DNA from: Mariniblastus fucicola
GTDB lineage: Bacteria; Planctomycetota; Planctomycetia; Pirellulales; Pirellulaceae
Length of the DNA stretch: 64,000 nucleotides
Assembly (NCBI RefSeq): GCF_008087665.1
Contig: NZ_CP042912.1
Span: 5,332,001-5,396,000, forward strand
Direction: 5' to 3'
Shown: piece after piece, positions 18,321 to 27,749 of the stretch
How the letters are laid out: every line of letters starts with the position of its first letter
Numbering within the stretch: position 1 is the stretch's first letter
Program-made: the position numbers and the translations under genes
The notes under the pieces: generated by a model
What the model was told of the DNA's origin: nothing
What the model saw: only the letters and a program-made list of their open reading frames with translations
Databases searched by the model: none

Positions 18321-20675
18321 ATGCGTCAGACAACTTCCATTCTGTGCCTACCGCTGTTCGCTCTGGTGATCGCGGCGTTTTTTATGTCACCGGTAAATGG
18401 ACAGGTTTTCGGGATCCCGACGGCCGAGAAAGGCAATCCTGCGTGGCAGGATATCATCGACCGGATGCCAGAAGACGAACCGATGGCGTGTTTGATCTGG
18501 AACGAACCCGGATCGCTTAACCCGGAAGGCAATGGTAGCGAAAAGTGGCTGGCCGACGTTGAGCTGCAAAAATCGCTTGGCAAACTCAGCAACGCAATCA
18601 CGGCTGCTGCCAAACACAATGGTTCGCCAACGAAAATCGAGTTTCTCGATGGTGCTTTTTGGAAAATGCTCTCCAAATCAGGCTCCGTTGTCATTGAAGA
18701 ATTCAACGACGGCTACGCGAGTGGCGCGGCCGTTTTGCGATTGGGAGACGATCAGAAAACCATCCTTCCCTTTCTGAATGACCTGTTGGTGGAGTTGGAG
18801 TTCGAACCCATCGTTGTCGGCGAACAAACCGTTTACACGCTGCCCGACGCGACCCCGCCCGTGGTCATCGGAGCCAGTTCGGGATACGTGATCGCCGCCT
18901 TTGGCGAGGGACAATGGAATAGAGCGGTCGAACGAGTTACCCAGAAATCAGGAACTCCGGACTGGCTGAGCAAACGTTTCGATTCGGTTTCGATCTCGCG
19001 CCGCAGTCACTTCGCGTTTTGCAATATCGAGCGATTCATGAAGCTGATTCCTGCAGAAACCATGGAAGATCCGGAGTTCAAACGAATCAGCGAAATCCTT
19101 GCTCTGGAAGACCTGAAGTCGGTTTCGCTATGCTCAGGTGCTGACGCCAACAGTAATCTTTCCATGATGCATCTTGAGTGCAGCAAAGAAGGCGTCGGCT
19201 CAGTGCTCGACGTGCCAGCCATCGACACGAAGAAACTCAAGGAGCTGCCGGCGGATGCAATCTCGGCGATGGCAATTCGATTCTCGCCGCAGACAATCAT
19301 GGACCTGGTCAAGCAAACGGTTCCTCCGGCGCCACTCGAAGAAGCCCTCGAAGCGATGACCATGGAGACTGGACTGGATCTTCAGGATGACATCATTGAG
19401 CACCTCGAAGGAACAATTCGCTACTACAACATCGGAATGGTTATCAACCCAAAGCAGATTTTGATCGTCAAAATCAAGAACCAACAGTTGTTTCAGGCGT
19501 CCTTCGAAAAGATCAACGAGTTTGCGAAAACGATCGCCGCAGACCAGAACCTTGAGTTCTACGAACAGGACAAGAACGGGATGCGGATCTACGGCATCAA
19601 GAACTATGGCATCTCTGGCTATTGGGCGATTCATCAAGGCGAGCTCTATGTTTCGACGAACTCTCGTGCGATTGGCTCACACATCCGAAAGTCTGCCAAA
19701 GTTGGCAAGTCGTCTTTGATTGACAACGAGCTGGCCTCACAGATTCTTGCAGATTCAAAATCGATGGGACTGGAGGGACCGATTGGGCTACAGCACTACG
19801 ACCTGGACCAAATTTTCGAAGTCGTTGTGCCGCTGCTTCAAGGAGCGATGGCTTTCATTCCTCCGGACGCCCAAGCTCAGCTTCAATTCGGTGCCGAAGA
19901 TTTTCCACCGATTGAATCTTTTCTTGGTCTCCGTCCGACCAGCAGCATGCTATTTAAAGCGACTGATGGTTATACGGCGATGATGCGATACGACACACCA
20001 ATGGCGATCGAGGCAACTTCCTTCGTCGCCGTCGGCATGTTGTTGCCTGCTGTGCAGCAAGCACGCGAGGCCGCAAGACGAACTCAGTCGATGAACAATC
20101 AACGGCAACTTGTTTTGGCGCTGCTGAACTACGAAAGTGCCAACGGTGAGTTTCCTCCGCTGTACACCGTCGACGCAGACGGCAATCCGCTGTTGAGCTG
20201 GCGCGTCGCAATCCTGCCTTACCTCGAACAACAGGAGCTTTACGACAGGTTCAAGCTCGACGAACCCTGGGACAGCGACCACAACTTTCAGCTGGTTGAA
20301 GAAATGCCGCTGCTGTTTCGCAACCCTTCGGTCGCAGGTGTGCCAGGATTCACGGACTACGTCGCGCCGTTGACTGCTGGCAGCGTTCTCTCGTCTGGAG
20401 GCGGCACGAAAATCGCATCGATCACAGATGGAATGTCGAACACGATTCTATTGATGGAAGTCGGCGAGTCACAGCAAGTTCCATGGAGCTCTCCTCAAGA
20501 CATTGAGATCGATTCCCTTGAATCTTTGGAACTGCTGGACAATGGACACGTCGGCGTCGTCGTCTGTTCTCTCTGCGACGGATCGACACACTCAATCTCC
20601 ATGATGGCATCGATCGAGGGGTTCATCCGCGCGTGCTGTAAGAACGATGGTGGCGTTTTTAACGAGCTCGAATAG
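18321..20675 (+). CDS. Secreted protein with C-terminal DUF1559 domain
   Basis: This 784-residue protein has a signal peptide (about 1-28, ending NGQ). About 570 residues of unrecognised alpha/beta sequence follow, somewhat like planctomycete proteins of the DUF3352 type. The last 200 residues are DUF1559: LLPAVQQAREAARR, then ALLNYESANGEFPP, LSWRVAILPYLEQQELYDRF and SITDGMSNTILLMEVGES. In most DUF1559 proteins this domain directly follows an N-terminal type IV pilin-like helix; here the pilin leader is absent and a weakly hydrophobic segment (FVAVGMLLPAV) precedes the domain. GGAG at 18311-18314 supports the ATG at 18321. Function unknown; probably periplasmic or surface located. Confidence 0.85.
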   Translation: MRQTTSILCLPLFALVIAAFFMSPVNGQVFGIPTAEKGNPAWQDIIDRMPEDEPMACLIWNEPGSLNPEGNGSEKWLADVELQKSLGKLSNAITAAAKHNGSPTKIEFLDGAFWKMLSKSGSVVIEEFNDGYASGAAVLRLGDDQKTILPFLNDLLVELEFEPIVVGEQTVYTLPDATPPVVIGASSGYVIAAFGEGQWNRAVERVTQKSGTPDWLSKRFDSVSISRRSHFAFCNIERFMKLIPAETMEDPEFKRISEILALEDLKSVSLCSGADANSNLSMMHLECSKEGVGSVLDVPAIDTKKLKELPADAISAMAIRFSPQTIMDLVKQTVPPAPLEEALEAMTMETGLDLQDDIIEHLEGTIRYYNIGMVINPKQILIVKIKNQQLFQASFEKINEFAKTIAADQNLEFYEQDKNGMRIYGIKNYGISGYWAIHQGELYVSTNSRAIGSHIRKSAKVGKSSLIDNELASQILADSKSMGLEGPIGLQHYDLDQIFEVVVPLLQGAMAFIPPDAQAQLQFGAEDFPPIESFLGLRPTSSMLFKATDGYTAMMRYDTPMAIEATSFVAVGMLLPAVQQAREAARRTQSMNNQRQLVLALLNYESANGEFPPLYTVDADGNPLLSWRVAILPYLEQQELYDRFKLDEPWDSDHNFQLVEEMPLLFRNPSVAGVPGFTDYVAPLTAGSVLSSGGGTKIASITDGMSNTILLMEVGESQQVPWSSPQDIEIDSLESLELLDNGHVGVVVCSLCDGSTHSISMMASIEGFIRACCKNDGGVFNELE

Positions 20676-20838
20676 AGGCAGTCAGCTGTATTTACAGATC
20701 CGTTTGCCCGTCTTTCGGCTTTTGGCGATTTAACGCAATTAAAACGCACGCGAAACCATCCCAATGGATGTACGTTTAACCAGACGTATGTTCGTATGCG
20801 CGAAAAGAATCCACCGACTCATTGCCGATCTGAATTTC

Positions 20839-23253
20839 ATGACAGGAACTTTTTCCAAAATCCTGCTCGCAGCCACCGCGTTTCTTCTGGCTTCAGAACA
20901 TCAATCGTTTGGCCAGGATGCAGACGTTATGGCGCCAGCGCCTGAGAGCGTTCGTACTTTCTTGGAAGAGAATTGTCTGGATTGCCATCAGGGAAGTTCC
21001 GCAGAAGCGGGTTTCGACATCGATGCATTGTCAGACCAGCTTGACCACAAGAACTCGCATAAATGGAGTCGCGTATTTGATCGAGTTCGTGATCGGGAAA
21101 TGCCACCGGTCGACTACAACGAGCTTGATGCGTCGGATCGAAAGGAGTTTCTCAAAGCGACTGGTGGCTGGATCAGCAACGTTCAGACCCGTCGCGCCAA
21201 AGCCGTCGGTCGTGTCGGAGCCAGGCGATTGACAAATTTGCAGCTTGAAAGAACGTTGCACGATTTGCTCGGCATCAACATTCCGCTTGAGAATCGGATG
21301 CCGGACGAGCCGCGAACCGGAGGCTTTACGACCGTCGCTTCCGGCCAGTCGATGTCGCATTTTCAGCTTGAGCAACACGTCAACACGGTTGATCTGGCAT
21401 TGGACAACGCCTTCAAGCGTGCTTTCACGCGAAAAGAGGGTCGTGAAAAAACCATCCCCGCCAAAAAAGTTGCTCGACCAGAAAAACGAAAACGCTGTCG
21501 CGAACCCGAACTGATCGACGGTCATGCAGTCACCTGGTGTTCGACGATGCCTTACTACGGTCGCATTCCCGCATCAGAAGTGGAAGAGGATGGTTGGTAT
21601 CGATTTACCATTCGCGCCAAGGGACTTAACTTGCCAAAAGAGGGCGGTGTTTGGTGCACAATTCGATCGGGACGTTGCATTTCGAGTGCGCCATTGCTCA
21701 GTTGGATCGGTGCTTTCGAAGCCGGAAGTGAAATCAGGGAAGTCGTTGTCGAAGCGTGGATGACGGAAGGGCAGATGCTTGAGATTCGACCGGGCGACGC
21801 CACATTAAAGAAAGCGTGGTTCGATGGCGGCCAGGTGCAGACCGGAAAGGGCGAGCCACAAAACGCTCCGGGGGTCGCGATCAAGTCCATGGACATGCAA
21901 CGGATTGAACCCGGACCGGACAACGATGCGATCCGCAAATTGTTGTTTGCAAAACATCGAGTCACCTACGGCAAAAAATTCACCGGTTCGGTCAAACCGG
22001 AGGATCCGGACAAGGCTCTCAAACAGCTGCTCTATCGGTTCGCCAAAAAAGCGTTTCGACGCCCCATCAAGAACGATGACATTGCTCCCTACCTGAAAAT
22101 TTCGTTGGAACGGCTTGAGAGTTCCGGAAATTTTGTCAGCGCTCTACGCGTCGGCTACCGCGCGATTCTCTGCTCGCCCCGATTCATGTACTTCTATGAA
22201 CGGCCTGGTAAGCTGGACGATTTTTCGATCGCCGCGAGGATGAGCTATATGCTGTGGAACCGTATGCTGGACGAGGAATTGTGGTTGCTGGCTTCCAAAG
22301 GCCAACTTTCCGATCCCAAAGTGGTCAAACAACAGGTCGCCAGGATGCTTCGTGACCCGCGAGGCAAAAACTTCGTTGTGGACTTCGCAGACCAGTGGCT
22401 GGACATGAACCAGATCGATTTTACGGAGCCCGATCGCAGATTCTATCCCGGTTTCGATCCAATTGTCGAGCGTTCGATGCTCGACGAAACACATCGTTAT
22501 CTGCAACAGATGATCGATGAAGATCTCAGCGTGACACACCTGATCGATTCGGACTTCACATTCCTCAACAGCCGTCTTGCGAAGTACTACGGTGTTGGCG
22601 GTAGCGGCATTGGGGCAGTTGATGGCGACCAGATTCAAAAAGTCAGCTTGCGAAAAACGGATCACCGCGGCGGTTTAATCACACATGGATCGGTACTGAA
22701 AGTCACGTCCAACGGCAACAACACATCGCCTGTTGTTCGTGGCGTCTGGGTATCGGAACGACTGCTTGGCGAGCACATTCCGCCGCCGCCTGAAAATGTC
22801 CCCGCAATCGAACCGGACATACGCGGCGCCAAATCGATTCGTGATCAACTGGCAAAGCACAAAAACAACAGCGATTGTGCTTCCTGCCATCGCAAGATCG
22901 ATCCTCCAGGATTTGCCCTTGAGAATTTCGATCCCTCCGGACGCTGGAGAACTCATTACGGCGTTGGCAAAAAGAAGAAGAAAAACCGGCGGGTGATCGA
23001 CGCGAGCTTTGAAATGGCCAGTGGCAAGAAGTTCAAGAATCTGAATCAGTTCAAAGCGTTGGTCCTCAAAGACAAACAGAAACTGGCGCAGAACGTTGCT
23101 GAAAAACTAATGACGTACGGAACCGGCGAGACGATTCAGTTCGCCGATCGTGACGACATCAAAGCCTGCGTTTCCAGAACAGCAAAGTCGGACTATGGTT
23201 TTGAAAGCCTGATCAAGGAAGTCGTTGCCAGCGAACTTTTCATGTCCAAGTAA
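20839..23253 (+). CDS. Exported cytochrome-like DUF1587/DUF1592/DUF1588/DUF1585 protein
   Basis: This 804-residue protein has a signal peptide (about 1-25, ending SFGQ). A planctomycete cytochrome-type domain follows with the heme-binding motif CLDCH (C46, C49, H50). The middle contains the DUF1587 and DUF1592 blocks, including SPRFMYFYERPG and LLDEELWLLAS-like segments. The C-terminal DUF1588/DUF1585 part has a second CxxCH, CASCH at 680-684, followed by KIDPPGFALENFDPSGRWR. Such proteins are abundant in planctomycetes and are almost always paired with a DUF1552 protein, as here with 33 bases between them. An electron-transfer role in the periplasm is likely; the substrate is unknown. An in-frame ATG at 20764 would add 25 residues before the signal peptide. 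Confidence 0.9.
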   Translation: MTGTFSKILLAATAFLLASEHQSFGQDADVMAPAPESVRTFLEENCLDCHQGSSAEAGFDIDALSDQLDHKNSHKWSRVFDRVRDREMPPVDYNELDASDRKEFLKATGGWISNVQTRRAKAVGRVGARRLTNLQLERTLHDLLGINIPLENRMPDEPRTGGFTTVASGQSMSHFQLEQHVNTVDLALDNAFKRAFTRKEGREKTIPAKKVARPEKRKRCREPELIDGHAVTWCSTMPYYGRIPASEVEEDGWYRFTIRAKGLNLPKEGGVWCTIRSGRCISSAPLLSWIGAFEAGSEIREVVVEAWMTEGQMLEIRPGDATLKKAWFDGGQVQTGKGEPQNAPGVAIKSMDMQRIEPGPDNDAIRKLLFAKHRVTYGKKFTGSVKPEDPDKALKQLLYRFAKKAFRRPIKNDDIAPYLKISLERLESSGNFVSALRVGYRAILCSPRFMYFYERPGKLDDFSIAARMSYMLWNRMLDEELWLLASKGQLSDPKVVKQQVARMLRDPRGKNFVVDFADQWLDMNQIDFTEPDRRFYPGFDPIVERSMLDETHRYLQQMIDEDLSVTHLIDSDFTFLNSRLAKYYGVGGSGIGAVDGDQIQKVSLRKTDHRGGLITHGSVLKVTSNGNNTSPVVRGVWVSERLLGEHIPPPPENVPAIEPDIRGAKSIRDQLAKHKNNSDCASCHRKIDPPGFALENFDPSGRWRTHYGVGKKKKKNRRVIDASFEMASGKKFKNLNQFKALVLKDKQKLAQNVAEKLMTYGTGETIQFADRDDIKACVSRTAKSDYGFESLIKEVVASELFMSK

Positions 23254-23276
23254 AACAACACGACACACTTAACTTT

Positions 23277-23281
23277 AGAGG
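23277..23281 (+). promoter_or_regulatory. Ribosome binding site deciding a GTG start
   Basis: AGAGG lies 5 bases before the GTG at 23287 and supports use of this non-ATG start codon. Confidence 0.6.
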
Positions 23282-23286
23282 CCATT

Positions 23287-24576
23287 GTGAAGAAGATCGA
23301 CTTCAGTTTTCAAAAGCGTCTTGATCGCCGATCCATCCTACGAGGAACCGGCGTGACACTTGCTCTGCCGTTGCTTGGAGCGATGCGTCCTGCCTACGCA
23401 AAGGGCGCCGACGCAGAGAATGCCCCCAAGCGTTTTGTGGCCATGACCTTGGGACTGGGTTTGCACGCACCGAACCTCAACCCGACTGAAACTGGCGCGA
23501 ACTACAAACCCAGTCGCTACCTGAAGCCGCTCAACGACATTCGAGACAAATTCACAATCATCTCCGGGTCGTCTCATCCTGGCGTCGGCGGAGGCCATCG
23601 CGCCGAAGCAAGTATCCTGACCGCGAATCCGGTCGGCAGTTCAGGACGGGCGAGCAATTCTGTGTCCATCGATCAACTGTTGGCCAAGCATCTTGGCGGA
23701 GAAACCCGATTCCCGTCGCTGGTGCTCAGTAGCGAGGGCTCGAACAGCCCTTCCTACACCGAGAACGGCGCCATGATTCCCGCCGAAGATTCACCTTCTG
23801 CGTTGTTCAAGCGACTCTTCGTAAATGATTCCAAACGTCAGCGAGAACGTCAGGCCAAACTGGTCCGGGAAGGTCGCAGCATCATGGATCTGGTCCAGGA
23901 AGATGCCAAGCGACTCGAGCGGGAACTCGGCAAGGGCGATCAACAGCGACTCGACGCGTACTACTCGAGCGTTCGCGATCTGGAGAAACGCCTGGCTGCA
24001 TCGGAAGACTGGGCTCATGAACCCAAGCCAAAAGTTGATGCCAAGAAACCAGTCGATATCGGAAACCGTAGCGACTTTGTCGGACGGCAAAAGCTGATGT
24101 CGGACATGATTCGCCTCGCGCTGCAAACGGACTCAAGTCGATTCATCGTCTACCACCTGGGCAGTTCTGGCGGCGTACTACCGTTGAAGGGCGTTCGCGA
24201 AGCCTATCACTCGCTGAGCCATCACGGTCGGGACGAAACCAAACTGGAACAACTGGCGATTATCGAGCAGGAAATCATTTCCTCCTGGGGCAACTTCCTG
24301 CGTTCGCTCGACGGGATCGATGAAAACGGCGAAAGCCTGCTTGATCAAACTTCGGTTTTGCTAACCAGCAACCTTGGCAACGCTTCCAATCACAGCAACA
24401 AAAACATGCCAGTTTTGTTCGCCGGCGGTGGCTTCAAACATGGGCAACATCTGGCCTTCGATCAAAAGAAAAACTATCCGTTGCCGAACCTGTTCGTCAG
24501 CCTGATGCAAAGCATGGGGCTGGAATCCGACAGCTTCGCCAGCAGCACCGGTACAATGCGTGGGCTGCAAGGTTAG
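23287..24576 (+). CDS. DUF1552 family exported protein
   Basis: This 429-residue protein begins at a GTG and has a Tat-like signal: [21 protein letters not shown] at about 13-33 has a twin Arg and a hydrophobic core. The rest is DUF1552, recognised by [31 protein letters not shown] and [24 protein letters not shown]. The fold is thought to be related to the alkaline phosphatase-like DUF1501 group, but its activity is unknown. It follows the cytochrome-like gene directly, the usual planctomycete pair, so the two products probably work together in the periplasm. A Tat leader would imply export after folding, perhaps with a cofactor. Confidence 0.92.
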   Translation: MKKIDFSFQKRLDRRSILRGTGVTLALPLLGAMRPAYAKGADAENAPKRFVAMTLGLGLHAPNLNPTETGANYKPSRYLKPLNDIRDKFTIISGSSHPGVGGGHRAEASILTANPVGSSGRASNSVSIDQLLAKHLGGETRFPSLVLSSEGSNSPSYTENGAMIPAEDSPSALFKRLFVNDSKRQRERQAKLVREGRSIMDLVQEDAKRLERELGKGDQQRLDAYYSSVRDLEKRLAASEDWAHEPKPKVDAKKPVDIGNRSDFVGRQKLMSDMIRLALQTDSSRFIVYHLGSSGGVLPLKGVREAYHSLSHHGRDETKLEQLAIIEQEIISSWGNFLRSLDGIDENGESLLDQTSVLLTSNLGNASNHSNKNMPVLFAGGGFKHGQHLAFDQKKNYPLPNLFVSLMQSMGLESDSFASSTGTMRGLQG

Positions 24577-24606
24577 CGTGCCTCGCCGCGAGTCACCGCG
24601 AGCGTG

Positions 24607-26019
24607 CTACAGCGATTTGAAGGCTTCAAGGGCTCGTTCGCGACCCGCTTTGTAGTCAACAACGAACGCCGGGTAGTCGACATCGTGCTTTTCCAGCGCA
24701 GCGGCAAGCTTCTTCTGATCGTGAAGAGCAGAGGAAGGCACTGCTTCGAGTTCGGGGCAAAGCTTTTTAATGAAAGTGCCATCCACGTCAAACCGCTTGC
24801 TTTGGCTGAACGGATTGAAGATACGAAAGTAGGGCACCGAGTCGGTTCCCGTTGATGCCGACCATTGCCAGCCTCCATTGTTCGCTGCCAGATCACCGTC
24901 GACGAGTTTCTGCATAAAGTACTTTTCGCCCCAACGCCAATCGATCAACAGATTCTTGGTCAGGAACATAGCCGTCACCATCCGCAAACGGTTGTGCATC
25001 CAACCGGTCTGATTTAGCTGCCGCATGCCGGCGTCAACGATCGGATAGCCTGTTCGCCCCTCGCACCAGGCTTGAAAATCATCTTCGGCGTATCGCCACG
25101 GGATGCCTTCGGTTTTCTTTTTAAACGGATGATGACGCGACACGCGGGGGAAGCCCACCATCACGTGCGTGTAAAAGTCACGCCACGTCAATTCGGAGAT
25201 CCACGTTGTTGCGCCCTCGGAACCCGTGATATTCCCGTCGTTATGTTTTAACGCTGCGGCCAGACATTGACGCGGAGAGATGACGCCGGCGTTGAGGTAG
25301 GGCGACAACAAACTCGTTCCAGTTTGCGAAGGAACGTCACGGGCTTCGTCATAGTCGTCGATTCGATCAACGAACTTCTTCAATCGCTTTTTGGCTTCTG
25401 CTTCACCCGGTTTCCACAAGTCAGCCCGATCGTTCGAAAAATCAAAACCGGCGATCGAGTCGGGAACGGAGTCTGCTTTGACATCGATCGAGTTGCGGGC
25501 TGTTGGTTTGCGCAACACCTTCGCAAAGTCGAGTGCTTTGGTATCCCAAACTTTGCGATAGGGCGTGAACACGCTGTAGAATTTGCCTTCCTTGGTCTCG
25601 ATTTCGCGAGGCGGAACGATAATCCGGTCGTGGTAGCTGGTGACTTCGATGTCAGACGCTTGAGCCGATTCAATGACGACGGCGTCGCGATGATGCTCGT
25701 TGACTTCGTATTCGCGATTGAAAAAGAGCTTTGAGCAATTGTGTTCTTCGGCCGTTTCAACCACCAGTTTCGGTGTTTCTGCGAACGAATCGCAACTGCG
25801 GATAATCAGCGGAATGTTCAAGTCGTCCAACTCGTCGGAAAGACAGCGGAGGTTTTCGATCCAGAAACTGATCTTCGCGTCCGCGTCGTCGTGCTGTTTC
25901 CACTGTTCGGGAGTGAACACGAATAGTCCGACAACTTCGTCGGATTCTTTGCAGGCGTGATACAGAGCGGAGTTGTCGTGGACGCGCAGATCGCGACGAA
26001 ACCAAACGAGAGATGACAT
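24607..26019 (-). CDS. phrB: Class I deoxyribodipyrimidine (CPD) photolyase
   Basis: This 470-residue cytoplasmic enzyme repairs cyclobutane pyrimidine dimers using FADH- and blue light. The N-terminal antenna domain begins [14 protein letters not shown]. The FAD domain has [36 protein letters not shown] and [20 protein letters not shown], nearly the E. coli PhrB sequence, including the Trp residues of the electron-transfer path near NNGGWQW. The length matches the family (about 470). It is divergent from a second photolyase-like gene with 119 bases between the starts, and ends 30 bases from the DUF1552 stop, tail to tail. Together the two genes suggest strong exposure to sunlight. Confidence 0.97.
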   Translation of the reverse strand: MSSLVWFRRDLRVHDNSALYHACKESDEVVGLFVFTPEQWKQHDDADAKISFWIENLRCLSDELDDLNIPLIIRSCDSFAETPKLVVETAEEHNCSKLFFNREYEVNEHHRDAVVIESAQASDIEVTSYHDRIIVPPREIETKEGKFYSVFTPYRKVWDTKALDFAKVLRKPTARNSIDVKADSVPDSIAGFDFSNDRADLWKPGEAEAKKRLKKFVDRIDDYDEARDVPSQTGTSLLSPYLNAGVISPRQCLAAALKHNDGNITGSEGATTWISELTWRDFYTHVMVGFPRVSRHHPFKKKTEGIPWRYAEDDFQAWCEGRTGYPIVDAGMRQLNQTGWMHNRLRMVTAMFLTKNLLIDWRWGEKYFMQKLVDGDLAANNGGWQWSASTGTDSVPYFRIFNPFSQSKRFDVDGTFIKKLCPELEAVPSSALHDQKKLAAALEKHDVDYPAFVVDYKAGRERALEAFKSL

Positions 26020-26138
26020 AATATTTGGCAGGCAAGGTGAAAGTTACGGCACAGAATTTTAACCGGTTTTTCTCGTTGGCGTTCACCGGCAACCCAATCA
26101 GCAGTCCAAGCAAATAGCGTTTTAATCCAAAATCCCTC

Positions 26139-27635
26139 ATGTTTTTGCTCATTTTCCCAAACCAACTGTTCGCAAATCATCCCGGGCTCAAGAAAGATCC
26201 CCGTCGGATCGTGTTGATCGAGGACAGCCTGTTTTTTGGCGACGCAAACTATTCGGCAGCGTTTCACAAGCAGAAACTTTGGCTGCATCGGGCCAGCTTG
26301 AAACGCTACGAGGCAATGTTGGTTGAGAAAGGATTCAAAACGATCTATCTGGAGCATGACGAATCTGCAGACTCGCTGAAAACCCATCTCGAAAGTCTGC
26401 TTCAGGCGAGAACGCTCAAACCGAAGCGATTCGAAACGCTCGATCCCGTCGACTTCATGCTCAGCAAACGGCTCAATCGGTTTTGCGACCAACTGGGCAT
26501 CAAAGTCAACTATCTGGACAATCCCGGGTTTCTGAATTCGCCGGAACAGAACGCCGAATACCGCAGCGGCAAAAAGCGATGGTTCATGGCAGACTTTTAC
26601 AAGTCCCAACGGCGACGTCTGAACGTTCTGGTCGACGATCAAGGTGAACCGTTTGGCGGCAAGTGGTCTTTCGATGAAGACAATCGTAAGAAAGTGCCAA
26701 AGAAAATGCTGGCTGAGATTCCCGCGATTCCGAAAGTCAAGTTTGACGCAATCGACGAAAACGCCAGGGATCATGTGGAGGAAAAATACGCGGACAACCC
26801 CGGAAACCTGGAGTCGCTGTTCTATCCGACCAGCCATCGGGCTGCGACTTCGTGGTTGAAGAATTTCCTGAAGCATCGCTTTGACAACTTCGGCCCCTAC
26901 GAGGACGCGATCGTCGAAAACGAAAGCTGGCTCTGGCATTCGGTGCTGACTCCCATGCTCAACGTGGGCTTGCTGACACCAAAGCAAATCGTAAAGGCCA
27001 CTTTGAAACATGCGGAATCAAATGACGTTCCGCTCAACTCGTTGGAGGGCTTTCTGCGACAGATTATTGGCTGGCGAGAGTTCATCCGCGCGACCTATGA
27101 TGATCTTGGCGTAACGATGCGGAACTCCAATCGCTGGAATCACACACGCGACATACCCAAAAGCTTTTACGATGGCACGACAGGGATCCTGCCAATCGAC
27201 GACACGATCAAGCGTATTCTGAACACCGGATACTGCCATCACATCGAACGTTTGATGGTACTCGGCGGATTCATGTTTCTGTGCGAGTTCGAGCCAAAGC
27301 AAATTTATCGGTGGTTCATGGAAATGTTCGTCGACAGCTACGACTGGGTGATGGTTCCCAACGTCTATGCGATGAGCCAGCATGCCGATGGAGGTCTGAT
27401 CACGACCAAACCCTATTTTTCCGGTTCGTCCTACGTTCGCAAAATGAGCCATCACAAAAAGGCGCCGTGGTGCGATGTCTGGGACGGTCTCTACTGGCGC
27501 TGGATCTGGAACCACGCTGACGAACTGGCGAAGAATCCGCGTTGGGCAATGATGTGCAGCATGGCCAGAAAGATGGACTCACAAAAGCGTGATGCCCATC
27601 TGAAAAATGCCCAAGCATGGTTGGATCAGCTTTGA
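26139..27635 (+). CDS. Photolyase-related protein of the FeS-BCP group lacking most cluster cysteines
   Basis: This 498-residue protein belongs to the prokaryotic (6-4) photolyase/cryptochrome group (COG3046-like). It opens with FLLIFPNQLF, and the FAD domain has ENESWLWHSVLTPMLNVGLLTP, FLRQIIGWREFIRA, GYCHHIERLMVLGGF and MSQHADGGLITTKPYFSGSSYVRKM. In characterised members four Cys hold a [4Fe-4S] cluster. Here the first (in the TDMxCL context) reads PIDD, the CxxC after the SYxxKM block is deleted, and only the last, C445 in WCDVWDGLYW, is kept; C366 and one other Cys lie elsewhere. It therefore probably has no cluster. The (6-4) repair role is inferred from the family and from the divergent phrB. 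Confidence 0.88.
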   Translation: MFLLIFPNQLFANHPGLKKDPRRIVLIEDSLFFGDANYSAAFHKQKLWLHRASLKRYEAMLVEKGFKTIYLEHDESADSLKTHLESLLQARTLKPKRFETLDPVDFMLSKRLNRFCDQLGIKVNYLDNPGFLNSPEQNAEYRSGKKRWFMADFYKSQRRRLNVLVDDQGEPFGGKWSFDEDNRKKVPKKMLAEIPAIPKVKFDAIDENARDHVEEKYADNPGNLESLFYPTSHRAATSWLKNFLKHRFDNFGPYEDAIVENESWLWHSVLTPMLNVGLLTPKQIVKATLKHAESNDVPLNSLEGFLRQIIGWREFIRATYDDLGVTMRNSNRWNHTRDIPKSFYDGTTGILPIDDTIKRILNTGYCHHIERLMVLGGFMFLCEFEPKQIYRWFMEMFVDSYDWVMVPNVYAMSQHADGGLITTKPYFSGSSYVRKMSHHKKAPWCDVWDGLYWRWIWNHADELAKNPRWAMMCSMARKMDSQKRDAHLKNAQAWLDQL

Positions 27636-27655
27636 CGAATTGATTTACGCAACGG

Positions 27656-27714
27656 CATCGAAAGGCCTCGATGGGGCGAAGATGCGACAACCGATCGCAC
27701 AACGCCCTTCTTTT
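27656..27714. terminator. Weak hairpins between convergent genes
   Basis: CATCGA/TCGATG (27656-27661, 27668-27673) and TGCGA/TCGCA (27683-27687, 27695-27699) can each form a short stem; CTTCTTTT follows at 27707-27714. They lie between the photolyase and the giant gene and could end either transcript, but the stems are short. Confidence 0.25.
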
Positions 27715-27749
27715 ATCAATGCACTCTGTCGAGGAATCCCAACAGTTTG

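Noticed and set aside
25818-27011. A 397-residue minus-strand open frame over the two photolyases
   Set aside because: It overlaps two clearly real genes and has no recognisable domain.
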